Shown here piece after piece: positions 1 to 5,802 of a DNA stretch of 5,871 nt (positions are counted from its first letter, which is position 1; the number at the start of each line of letters is the position of its first letter). The notes beneath the pieces are model-generated. The model saw only the letters and a list, made by a program, of their open reading frames with translations, made no database searches and was not told the DNA's origin. The DNA lies in assembly GCA_001819145.1 (NCBI GenBank), contig MHLV01000014.1, positions 1-5,871 on the forward strand, given 5' to 3'. A program made the translations under genes and the position numbers. This stretch comes from Candidatus Nealsonbacteria bacterium RBG_13_36_15. GTDB taxonomy: Bacteria > Patescibacteriota > Minisyncoccia > Minisyncoccales > RBG-13-36-15.

Positions 1-1320
1 AAAAGGAATACCGGTAAAAGCTGGTTTAAATGGGCCGATTCCGGGCAAAGAAGTAATTAAAATTCCGCCGGTTTCTGTCTGCCACCAAGTATCAACTATC
101 GGACACTTTTCTTTGCCTACTTCTTTAAAATACCATTGCCACGCAGCTTCATCAATCGGCTCTCCGACCGATCCCAATAATTGTAGGGTATCAAGCTTAT
201 GTTTTTTAAAAAGGTCGGCGCCATATTTTTCAAACATTCTAATAGCCGTAGGAGCAGTATAAAAGGTTGTTACACCATATTTATCAATGATGTCACACCA
301 ACGGTTTGGTTGCGGCCAAATTAACAAGCCCTCAAATATTATAAAAGTTGCTCCGCAAAGCAAGGGCCCATAACAACTGTAGGTATGTCCTGTTATCCAG
401 CCCATATCAGCTGTTGACCAAAAAATATCCTCATCATGCAAATCAAATATCCAACGGGTAGTGGCCTGTGCTTGAACGGCATAACCGCCGGTTGTATGGA
501 GACAACCTTTTGGTTTTCCAGTGCTTCCTGAAGTATAAAGAATAAACAATGGATCCTCTGAATCTATTATCTCTGAATCGCATTTATCTGATTCTCCTTT
601 AATTAATTCGTGCCACCAAAGATCTATACCCTCATGCCAATTAATGGGATTTGAGGCTCTTTTTACTACAATTGTCTTTTCAATTTTAGTATTTTTTGCC
701 CCTTCGTCAGCGTTGTTCTTTAGATTGATTAGGCTACCGTTGCGAAAGTAACCGTCGGCAGTAATAAGTATTTTAGCTTCAGAATCTAATAATCTAGCCC
801 GAAGGGCGGTTGGGCTAAATGCCGAGAAAACAACCGTATGAACGGCTCCAATTCTGGCACAGGCTAACATTGAAATTATCATTTCAGGTATCATCGGCAA
901 ATAAATTCCTACCCTATCGCTTTTCTTAACGCCTAATTTTTTAAGAGTATTGGCAAATTTATTAACTTCAAGATATAAATCGTAATAAGTGAACCTTCTT
1001 TCTTTTTCTTCCAATGGTTCTGGCTCCCAAATTATAGCAATTTTATCTTTATTTTTCTTTAAATTTTTATCTAAGCAGTTTTCAGTAATATTTATTTTCC
1101 CATCAACAAACCATTTAAAATATGGCGGGTTATGCTCAAAAGCTTTTCCCCATTTTTTCTGCCACAAGAGTTCATTGGCCAATTTTTCCCAGAATTTAAC
1201 CGGATCTTTATTTGCTGTTTTGTAAACTGAATTATTATTTACCCAAGATTTTTTTTGAAAATCTTTAGTTGGATAATACAGGTTGTTTTTTTTAATCAGC
1301 TTTCGGTCTTTATTAACCAT
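1..1320 (-). CDS. acs: Acetyl-CoA synthetase, AMP-forming (N-terminal 440 residues, cut by window edge)
   Basis: This enzyme activates acetate with ATP and CoA to acetyl-CoA, AMP and PPi through an acetyl-adenylate, in the cytoplasm. The frame is open from the ATG at 1320 to the window edge, with no stop or frameshift. Visible marks are the adenylate-forming P-loop YTSGSTGKPKG (residues 262-272), MGWITGHTY (306-314), GSVGEPI (383-389) and DTWWQTETGG (410-419). Trp413 aligns with the Trp that limits the pocket to acetate-sized acids in Salmonella Acs (W414). Val385 and Thr310 also match pocket residues, and Ile309 replaces a Val. ITADGYFRNG (206-215) lies in the CoA-contact region. The family is about 630-660 residues, so roughly 200 are missing, including the C-terminal lid with its acetylatable lysine. 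No in-frame start exists between 1320 and the nearest upstream stop. There is no clear Shine-Dalgarno. It follows a terminator and has its own promoter, so it is probably a separate transcription unit. A propionate-preferring relative is less likely. Confidence 0.95.
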   Translation of the reverse strand, partial: MVNKDRKLIKKNNLYYPTKDFQKKSWVNNNSVYKTANKDPVKFWEKLANELLWQKKWGKAFEHNPPYFKWFVDGKINITENCLDKNLKKNKDKIAIIWEPEPLEEKERRFTYYDLYLEVNKFANTLKKLGVKKSDRVGIYLPMIPEMIISMLACARIGAVHTVVFSAFSPTALRARLLDSEAKILITADGYFRNGSLINLKNNADEGAKNTKIEKTIVVKRASNPINWHEGIDLWWHELIKGESDKCDSEIIDSEDPLFILYTSGSTGKPKGCLHTTGGYAVQAQATTRWIFDLHDEDIFWSTADMGWITGHTYSCYGPLLCGATFIIFEGLLIWPQPNRWCDIIDKYGVTTFYTAPTAIRMFEKYGADLFKKHKLDTLQLLGSVGEPIDEAAWQWYFKEVGKEKCPIVDTWWQTETGGILITSLPGIGPFKPAFTGIPF

Positions 1321-1352
1321 ATTTTCGGCGATTAATTTTTTATTATATTCTT

Positions 1353-1381
1353 ATTATACCCAAAATATAAGTCCTCAACAA
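1353..1381 (-). promoter_or_regulatory. Probable sigma70-type promoter of acs
   Basis: Read on the minus strand, a perfect TATAAT (1358-1353) lies 17 nt after TTGTTG (1381-1376), which matches only the TTG of the -35 consensus. The start point would fall near 1346, giving a leader of about 26 nt before the acs ATG at 1320. A second TATAAT at 1347-1342 has no convincing -35 partner. The site sits just downstream of the gap terminator, where a new promoter is needed. AT-rich DNA yields chance -10 boxes, so this is moderate evidence. Confidence 0.45.
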
Positions 1382-1387
1382 TGTTAA

Positions 1388-1426
1388 TTAAAAACTGAGC
1401 GAGGATTTGCTTCGCTCAGTTTTTAA
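1388..1426 (-). terminator. Rho-independent terminator after gap
   Basis: A 15-bp perfect stem pairs 1388-1402 with 1412-1426 around a 9-nt loop. It has a GC-rich core (CTGAGCGA / TCGCTCAG) flanked by an A5 run and a T5 run. On the minus strand the stem ends in a T tract, 14 nt beyond the gap stop codon, so it should end the operon that finishes with gap. The symmetry would let it work on the plus strand too, but no plus-strand gene is seen here. The rest of 1321-1440 holds only the acs promoter region. Confidence 0.9.
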
Positions 1427-1440
1427 ACTATTTATTATTT

Positions 1441-2451
1441 TTATAATTTTTCCCCTACAAATTCTGCAAACTCTGCTAACCTGCAGGCGTATCCCCATTC
1501 GTTATCATACCAGGCAATTACCTTAACTAAATTTTCATTGGCCATAGTCAAAGAGCTATCAACAATAGAGGAAAAAGAGTTTCCAATATAATCAGAAGAA
1601 ACCAGAAGAGCATCTTCTACGCCTAATATGCCATTAAAATTTTTAGCCTCCGAGGCTTTTTTTAATGTGTAATTTACCTCTTCGGCCGTGGTTTCCTTTT
1701 CTACTTCGCAAATTAAATCCAAAATTGAGACAGTCGGAGTTGGCACCCTGAAGGCAATGCCATCTAATTTACCATCAAGCTCTGGAATTACCTTACCAAT
1801 GGCTGAAGCTGCACCCGTAGAGGTTGGGATAATATTTAAAGCAGCTGCCCTCGCTCTCCTTAAGTCTTTATGAGCTAGATCTAAAATGCTTTGGTCGTTG
1901 GTATAAGCATGGCAAGTTGTCATAAAGCCTCTTTTTATTTTAAAATTATCATTCAAAACCTTAGCCACTGGAGCTAAACAATTAGTTGTACAAGAAGCCA
2001 TTGAAATTACATTATCTTTGGCGGGATTATACTTATCCGCATTAACTCCTAAAATATACATCGGAACTTCTTTGCTTTTAGAAGGGGCGGAAATCAGTAC
2101 TTTTTTTGCTCCAGCTGTAATATGCTTTTTTGCTCCCTCAAACTCGGTAAATGCGCCCGTACACTCCAAGACAATATCAACACCCAACTGTTCCCAAGGA
2201 AGCTTTAAAGGGTCTTTTTCCGCAAAAACTTTTACCCCTTTGCCTTCTACCGAAAGACTGTCCTCTGTAGCCTTAACTGATTTATTAAAAATACCGTAAA
2301 CAGAGTCGTACTTTACCAAATGAGCCATGGTTTTGGGGTCGCTTAAATCGTTAATAGCAACGATTTCAAGTGATGGATGATTATTAAGTATGCGTTTGAA
2401 AACCGGCCGACCAATACGACCAAAACCATTAATGGCAACTTTTGTTGGCAT
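1441..2451 (-). CDS. gap: Glyceraldehyde-3-phosphate dehydrogenase, NAD-type (class I)
   Basis: This cytoplasmic glycolytic enzyme interconverts glyceraldehyde 3-phosphate and 1,3-bisphosphoglycerate with NAD and phosphate. The protein has 336 residues, the usual family length. The Rossmann loop NGFGRIGR is at 8-15 and Asp35 in AINDL favours NAD over NADP. The active site ASCTTNCLAP is at 152-161 with nucleophile Cys154, and His181 in HAYTNDQ is the base partner. Substrate-binding segments are RRARAAALNIIPTSTGAA (198-215) and RVPTPTVS (235-242); WYDNEWGYACR (314-324) is the C-terminal signature. The frame stays open to a TTG at 2508, but this 19-residue extension does not fit the family and overlaps the upstream gene, so the ATG at 2451 was chosen. 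It starts 31 nt after the PH-domain gene and is the last gene before a strong terminator. It is the bacterial type, unlike archaeal GAPDH, which supports a bacterial host. Confidence 0.97.
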   Translation of the reverse strand: MPTKVAINGFGRIGRPVFKRILNNHPSLEIVAINDLSDPKTMAHLVKYDSVYGIFNKSVKATEDSLSVEGKGVKVFAEKDPLKLPWEQLGVDIVLECTGAFTEFEGAKKHITAGAKKVLISAPSKSKEVPMYILGVNADKYNPAKDNVISMASCTTNCLAPVAKVLNDNFKIKRGFMTTCHAYTNDQSILDLAHKDLRRARAAALNIIPTSTGAASAIGKVIPELDGKLDGIAFRVPTPTVSILDLICEVEKETTAEEVNYTLKKASEAKNFNGILGVEDALLVSSDYIGNSFSSIVDSSLTMANENLVKVIAWYDNEWGYACRLAEFAEFVGEKL

Positions 2452-2482
2452 ATTTTGAAATTTTAATGCGTTATTAATAAAT

Positions 2483-3049
2483 TTATAAGCCTTGTTTCTT
2501 CCCGGCAACTTTTGTTACTAATTCCTCGCGAAGAGCCTCTGCTTCATTTGCTGATAGACCAGGCAGCGATCCTTCGGTTGCCCATCCGCCGTGCATTCCA
2601 TATCCAGCGGAATAACCTGCGGTTTGAATATGTAGTTCAGAAAGTCCCAATAGTCGCGTTAAAATGCCGCGGTATATATCAACATTTTGAATCCTTTCAA
2701 AGGGAATTGTTATATAATGTTTCCATATAACTCCTTTTTCTATTTTTACTCCTTCTGTGGCAATTTGGTACTTATAGTTTTTATATGATAGCTTCGCCCA
2801 AAAATATGATAACCAAAAAGCGGCAAAAACAAAAATTAAAAACCCAATAATCGGAATTAGAATAGCAAATATAAGCATAATTTCTTTTGCCTCTTGAATC
2901 CATGCCTTAAAAAGCAGCATACCTATTGGAGCTAACAGGGTGAAGATCAAAGGTAAAATCCAAAAAAGTAAAAAAGCGGTAATAATTAAAGAAAATAATA
3001 GGTATTTGAAACAGAATAGCCAAATTGCTTTCGGGTCTAATTGTTTCAT
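2483..3049 (-). CDS. Membrane protein with bacterial PH domain (bPH2 / DUF304, YdbS-like)
   Basis: This 188-residue protein has a very hydrophobic N-terminal half, with membrane segments at about 12-47 (one long or two short helices) and 56-82. A C-terminal bPH2-type domain of about 87-181 follows. Domain marks are YKYQIATEGVKIEKGVIW, then IPFERIQNVDIYRG (115-128), RLLGLSELHIQTAG (132-145) and LPGLSANEAEAL (162-173), the usual order in the DUF304 family. The biochemical role of this family is poorly known. The domain probably lies on the cytoplasmic face, but the topology is not proven. The ATG at 3049 was chosen; a TTG at 3061 would add MPET and leave only 4 nt after the glutaredoxin stop, and cannot be excluded. 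No strong Shine-Dalgarno is seen at either. It lies 16 nt after the glutaredoxin gene and 31 nt before gap, so all three are probably co-transcribed. Confidence 0.85.
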   Translation of the reverse strand: MKQLDPKAIWLFCFKYLLFSLIITAFLLFWILPLIFTLLAPIGMLLFKAWIQEAKEIMLIFAILIPIIGFLIFVFAAFWLSYFWAKLSYKNYKYQIATEGVKIEKGVIWKHYITIPFERIQNVDIYRGILTRLLGLSELHIQTAGYSAGYGMHGGWATEGSLPGLSANEAEALREELVTKVAGKKQGL

Positions 3050-3065
3050 AGTTTCTGGCAATATA

Positions 3066-3296
3066 TTACTTAATATTTAAAAGCTCGCAGATTTTTTGCT
3101 TATCAAAGCCTACTACAATTTGATCGTTAATATTAACTACGGGCACTCCCAATTGGTTTGATTTTTTAACCATTTCGTCTAAAGCTTGCTTGTCTTGGGA
3201 AACATCAATATCCTCAAATTCAATCGCGTGTTCTTTCAAGAACTCTTTTAAGGTTACGCAATAGGGACAGGTTGGTGTAGAATAAATTTTTACCAT
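3066..3296 (-). CDS. Glutaredoxin-like protein (CPYC, YruB/NrdH-like)
   Basis: This is a 76-residue single-domain thiol-disulfide oxidoreductase, predicted cytoplasmic as it has no signal or membrane segment. The dithiol active site CPYC is at 10-13 in the first strand-helix turn (IYSTPTCPYC). The cis-proline segment LGVPVV is at 49-54 with Pro52, followed by the GFD turn at 63-65. Length and motifs fit the small YruB/NrdH-like glutaredoxins found in many bacteria. Its electron donor cannot be read from this window; glutathione is often absent in Patescibacteria, so a thioredoxin-reductase-like donor is plausible. The ATG at 3296 overlaps the CATA direct repeat that borders the upstream 189-bp element, so everything immediately upstream of the start codon is element end (TACGGGGT) rather than a normal ribosome site. 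It probably once followed the Dsb-like gene directly. Confidence 0.93.
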   Translation of the reverse strand: MVKIYSTPTCPYCVTLKEFLKEHAIEFEDIDVSQDKQALDEMVKKSNQLGVPVVNINDQIVVGFDKQKICELLNIK

Positions 3297-3297
3297 A
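3294..3297. repeat. Direct repeat CATA, left copy (putative target-site duplication)
   Basis: CATA directly abuts the left inverted repeat and recurs directly outside the right one. On the minus strand it reads TATG and supplies the ATG of the glutaredoxin gene. Four bases alone could match by chance, but the exact placement at both ends is what insertion predicts. Confidence 0.6.
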
Positions 3298-3326
3298 CCC
3301 CGTAGGAAATTAAATATTTTCCGTTA
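3298..3326 (+). repeat. Left terminal inverted repeat of the 189-bp element
   Basis: Compared with the inverse of 3458-3486, the outer 12 bases are identical and 11 of the next 17 match, with a conserved TTTT block and CGTTA at the inner end. The perfect outer part and eroded inner part are typical of transposon ends. Confidence 0.75.
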
Positions 3327-3378
3327 TTATTATATTTAAACCTTTGCACAGCTCTATAATTATTATTGTTAACATAAT

Positions 3379-3405
3379 AAGGGTTTTTGTGAAGAAAATA
3401 TTTAA
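3379..3405. repeat. Central segment complementary to the inner parts of both element ends
   Basis: AAGGGTTTTT (3379-3388) is the exact inverse of AAAAACCCTT (3463-3472) near the right end. GAAAATATTTAA (3394-3405) is the exact inverse of TTAAATATTTTC (3310-3321) at the left end. The two pairings are interleaved, so they cannot both form in a simple nested fold. The second pair is almost pure A/T and could be chance. Confidence 0.45.
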
Positions 3406-3457
3406 ATATCTATATGCTCCTCGGAAATCTAATATTAAATATGCTATCTTATTCTTT

Positions 3458-3486
3458 TAACGAAAAACCCTTTGTTTCCTACGGGG
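3458..3486 (-). repeat. Right terminal inverted repeat of the 189-bp element
   Basis: This is the partner of 3298-3326. Read on the minus strand it begins CCCCGTAGGAAA and ends in CGTTA, like the left end. It lies 17 nt after the stop codon of the Dsb-like gene. Confidence 0.75.
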
Positions 3487-3490
3487 CATA
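3487..3490. repeat. Direct repeat CATA, right copy (putative target-site duplication)
   Basis: This second copy sits between the right inverted repeat and the 13 nt that follow the Dsb-like stop codon. On the minus strand it gives a spare ATG that would be the duplicated start codon left on the far side of the insertion. Confidence 0.6.
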
Positions 3491-3503
3491 AATAATTAAA
3501 ATT

Positions 3504-4535
3504 CTATTCGCAACCCCCCGAAGAAGCGCTGCCACCGCTGCTACTCAGTGTCTGGCTACATTCTTCCGGAGGTTCTTCAAAGGCAGCACAAATAGCAGAT
3601 TTGTATGACTCTGAACTTCTACCCCCTTTATATTCTGTGCCGTTTATAAACAACTGGGGCGAACCTTTTACCCCATATTCTTGGCTAAGAGACGCTTCCT
3701 GAGCCAATAAATTTATGGCTTCGTTCTTTTGGCAATCTTTAATTTTCTGAACATCAATTCCTATATTTTGAGCTATGCCTTCCCAGCATGTATCGGCATT
3801 TTGGCTGGAACAATTTTTATTTATTTCTTTCAGAAAGTCCCAAAATTTGCTTTTTTGATATTTATAAACGCATAATTCTCTTACGCCCTGATTAAGCTCT
3901 TGAATGCCATGCATTGAACAATATTTGTTTTCTTCGTCTAAGCAAAAATTCGGTCCGCCGCCGCCATAATTGCTGTAAATTACATAATGTGGTTCTATTT
4001 CTGCTTTTTCTCCTAAAAGTTTTACAACGGGAGCCATAAGTTCTTCTGCCTGGTTGCCATAAGGACAAAAAGACATAATAAATAGTTTGGCATTGGGAGC
4101 TTCTGTTTTTGGAGACTCTTGAGGCGTTTCGTCCCCCCCTTCTTCTTCTGGGACAGGAGAAGACTCTTGGTCTAATTTAACAATCGGTTCTGAAAATAAT
4201 AGTTTTCCGTCTTTCGTAACATATAAAATTACTTCCTGACCCTCAATAGTAATGGTTAATTTATACATCCCGTTTTCTTCTGCTACGCTCTTCGAGGCAG
4301 CCGTTGCCTTTCCCTTTAAGATGTTTTCATTAAGGTATTTAATTGCTTTTTCTCCGGCCTCTTGGCTGGTTAAAATCTTTTCTTTATTTCCCTTAAGGAA
4401 AGAAGGGTTCTTATAAATTAAAATACCGCCAACAACAATAACTACAACAATAATAGCTAAGGGCATTAAATTTTTAATTGAAGCTCCTAAGTTTTGTTTT
4501 TTAAAGTTTTTGGGGATAAATTTATCAACAAACAT
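3504..4535 (-). CDS. Membrane-anchored thioredoxin-fold (DsbA/GILT-like) protein with CPYG centre
   Basis: This 343-residue protein has a Lys-rich cytoplasmic N-terminus (1-23), one membrane segment (about 24-41) and the remainder probably outside the cell. Residues 50-120 form a small alpha/beta domain of unknown type, somewhat PepSY-like. An acidic Pro/Glu linker (122-148) leads to a thioredoxin-like domain (149-325). That domain opens LFIMSFCPYG with Cys157, but the usual second Cys is Gly160. It carries a cis-proline loop, VKGSPQLFING (Pro293), and CSMHGIQEL (206-214), which resembles the HGxxE part of the GILT thiol-reductase signature. There are ten cysteines, all outside the membrane, and a Ser/Gly-rich tail ending GGCE. 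A role in disulfide formation, reduction or isomerisation of exported proteins is inferred, not shown. The ATG at 4535 gives a sensible signal anchor; no Shine-Dalgarno is seen. It lies 47 nt after apgM and probably once preceded the glutaredoxin gene directly. Confidence 0.85.
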   Translation of the reverse strand: MFVDKFIPKNFKKQNLGASIKNLMPLAIIVVVIVVGGILIYKNPSFLKGNKEKILTSQEAGEKAIKYLNENILKGKATAASKSVAEENGMYKLTITIEGQEVILYVTKDGKLLFSEPIVKLDQESSPVPEEEGGDETPQESPKTEAPNAKLFIMSFCPYGNQAEELMAPVVKLLGEKAEIEPHYVIYSNYGGGGPNFCLDEENKYCSMHGIQELNQGVRELCVYKYQKSKFWDFLKEINKNCSSQNADTCWEGIAQNIGIDVQKIKDCQKNEAINLLAQEASLSQEYGVKGSPQLFINGTEYKGGRSSESYKSAICAAFEEPPEECSQTLSSSGGSASSGGCE

Positions 4536-4540
4536 AAGTA

Positions 4541-4569
4541 TATATTTTATTTAATGGTATATATTTCAA
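4541..4569 (-). promoter_or_regulatory. Possible promoter of the Dsb-like gene
   Basis: On the minus strand, TTGAAA (4569-4564, five of six to the -35 consensus) is followed after 17 nt by AATATA (4546-4541), a poor -10; TATATA two bases further is an alternative. Either would start transcription at or next to the ATG at 4535 and imply an almost leaderless message. No terminator separates apgM from this gene, so read-through is equally possible. Confidence 0.25.
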
Positions 4570-4582
4570 TTTAACATAGATT

Positions 4583-5788
4583 TTATTTTTTGTAAATATT
4601 CATAACCTTGGACAAAAGGGTTAATTGTTTTATTTTTCCTAATTGACCTTTTTCACAGTTTTTTTCGCTAAATTTAGAAACTTTATCTTGTTTTATCCCC
4701 TCTCTATAAATTAATAGGGGCACAGGATCAACGCAATGTCTCTTAAGGGAAGAACAGGTTGAATGATCAGCAGTAATTATAATTAGAGTATTTTTTAAAC
4801 TCAATAAAGGCTTTATATTCTTATCAATTTTTTCAATAAAAATCTTTTTTCCTTGGAAATCCCCATCTTCAGCTAAACTGTCAGTGGCTTTAATATGACA
4901 AAAAATAAAATCGTACTCTTTTAGGGCTTTTTTAATCCCAATAAATTTACCCTTAAGATTGGTGGTAGAAAAACCATTAGCGCCTTTAATGTTAATTATT
5001 TCCATTCCTAAAATTTTAGCAATTCCTTTGTATAAAGCGCCGCCAGCAATACAGCAAGCTTTTAATTTATATTTTTGGTAAAAACTAGGGGTCTTTCTAA
5101 GTTTACCAGCCCCTCTAACTAGTAAATAATTGGCTGGTAATTTTCCAGCTCTTTCTCTTTTCCTGTTTAAAGAATGACTTTTTAAAATAAGGTAAACCTT
5201 TTCTAAAAATTTATTCAAAATTTGAGCTGTAAATTTAGCCTCTTTTGATTTATCTTTGGGCAGGGCTTTCTTAATTCTATCTCCAGCTCTATGGGGATCT
5301 GAATCTGTAATTTTTTCAGAAAGACTTTTTCCCCGTAAGACCAATATAGCTCGGTGACCATAAGATTTTTTTACAAAAAATTTTACCCCATCAATTTTAA
5401 TTCCATTTATAGCTTTTACCAATGATTGAGTCTCTCTTATCCTCCCCGCCCTTCTGTCAATTACTTTAAGCTTATCGTCTATGGTTCCGAAATTTGCTCT
5501 CAGGGCTAAATCTCCTTCTTTTAAATCAAATCCAATACCAACGGCCTCATAGGGTCCTCTTCCTAAATAATATTTCTTAGGACTGTAGCCAAACAAAGCT
5601 AAGTGGGCAGTATCTGAATTAGGATATCCTTGCCAAGGAAAATAAAAAGGCTTGATTAAGCCACAAATTCCTTTTTCAGCCAACCAGTCTAAATTAGGAG
5701 TTTTAGCTGCTTCAAGCGGTGTTTTGTTTTTAAGCCTTGAGATTGGTTTATCCCCTAACCCGTCAATGATAATAAATATAATCTTCAT
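4583..5788 (-). CDS. apgM: 2,3-bisphosphoglycerate-independent phosphoglycerate mutase, archaeal (ApgM) type
   Basis: This cytoplasmic enzyme interconverts 3- and 2-phosphoglycerate in lower glycolysis through a phosphoserine intermediate. At 401 residues it has the usual ApgM length and belongs to the alkaline-phosphatase superfamily. Marks are IIIDGLGD (6-13, metal ligand Asp9), TPLEAAKTPNLDWLA (23-37), the catalytic serine loop NSDTAHLALFGY (57-68, Ser58), DRRAGR (111-116) and DPHRAGD (164-170). HIKATDSLAEDGDF (298-311), TADHST (339-344, Asp341 and His342) and RHCVDPVPLLI (350-360, His351) follow. Asp303 is a predicted metal ligand, but the position four residues on, normally His in this superfamily, is Glu307. 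The ATG at 5788 starts at the core strand, so no extension is needed. It begins 14 nt after the upstream stop, with a weak GTGAG as the only possible ribosome site, and is probably co-transcribed with that gene. Confidence 0.93.
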   Translation of the reverse strand: MKIIFIIIDGLGDKPISRLKNKTPLEAAKTPNLDWLAEKGICGLIKPFYFPWQGYPNSDTAHLALFGYSPKKYYLGRGPYEAVGIGFDLKEGDLALRANFGTIDDKLKVIDRRAGRIRETQSLVKAINGIKIDGVKFFVKKSYGHRAILVLRGKSLSEKITDSDPHRAGDRIKKALPKDKSKEAKFTAQILNKFLEKVYLILKSHSLNRKRERAGKLPANYLLVRGAGKLRKTPSFYQKYKLKACCIAGGALYKGIAKILGMEIINIKGANGFSTTNLKGKFIGIKKALKEYDFIFCHIKATDSLAEDGDFQGKKIFIEKIDKNIKPLLSLKNTLIIITADHSTCSSLKRHCVDPVPLLIYREGIKQDKVSKFSEKNCEKGQLGKIKQLTLLSKVMNIYKK

Positions 5789-5802
5789 AGACGCTCACTA
5801 AC

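Larger units (their letters stand above)
3298..3486. mobile_element. MITE-like non-autonomous insertion element, 189 bp (candidate)
   Basis: The element fills the gene-free gap 3297-3503. Its ends are CCCCGTAGGAAA (3298-3309) and the exact inverse TTTCCTACGGGG (3475-3486). The inverted repeat continues imperfectly to 29 bp with 23 matches. CATA stands immediately outside both ends (3294-3297 and 3487-3490), as expected of a 4-bp target-site duplication. The interior is very AT-rich and has no credible reading frame, so any transposase must act from elsewhere. Excising the element with one CATA restores a 14-nt gap between the Dsb-like stop and the glutaredoxin ATG. I cannot assign it to an IS family from the ends alone. 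The main alternative is a structured RNA or regulatory region closed by a 12-bp long-range stem. Confidence 0.7.

Noticed and set aside
989..1225. Plus-strand open frame of 78 codons
   Set aside because: It lies wholly antisense to acs, which has strong family motifs, and the frame has no recognisable protein pattern.
1..1320. Possible frameshift or pseudogene in acs
   Set aside because: A codon-by-codon reading of all 440 residues shows no stop or frame change; the gene is only cut by the window edge.
2018..2299. Plus-strand open frame of 93 codons (also 1688-1873)
   Set aside because: Both are antisense to the well-supported gap gene and have low-complexity, unrecognisable products.
2452..2508. 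N-terminal extension of GAPDH from a TTG at 2508
   Set aside because: It overlaps the upstream gene, adds 19 residues that do not fit the family, and a normal ATG at 2451 starts exactly at the Rossmann strand.
2512..2730. Plus-strand open frame of 72 codons
   Set aside because: It is antisense to the conserved PH-domain part of the membrane protein and shows no features of its own.
3298..3486. 6S-like or other known structured RNA
   Set aside because: The length and closing stem are suggestive, but no family consensus is recognisable, and the CATA repeats plus imperfect inverted ends fit an insertion better.
3457..3489. Ten-codon frame MPRRKQRVFR as a leader peptide
   Set aside because: It is explained by the duplicated TATG followed by the element end; no ribosome site or attenuator-like structure supports it.
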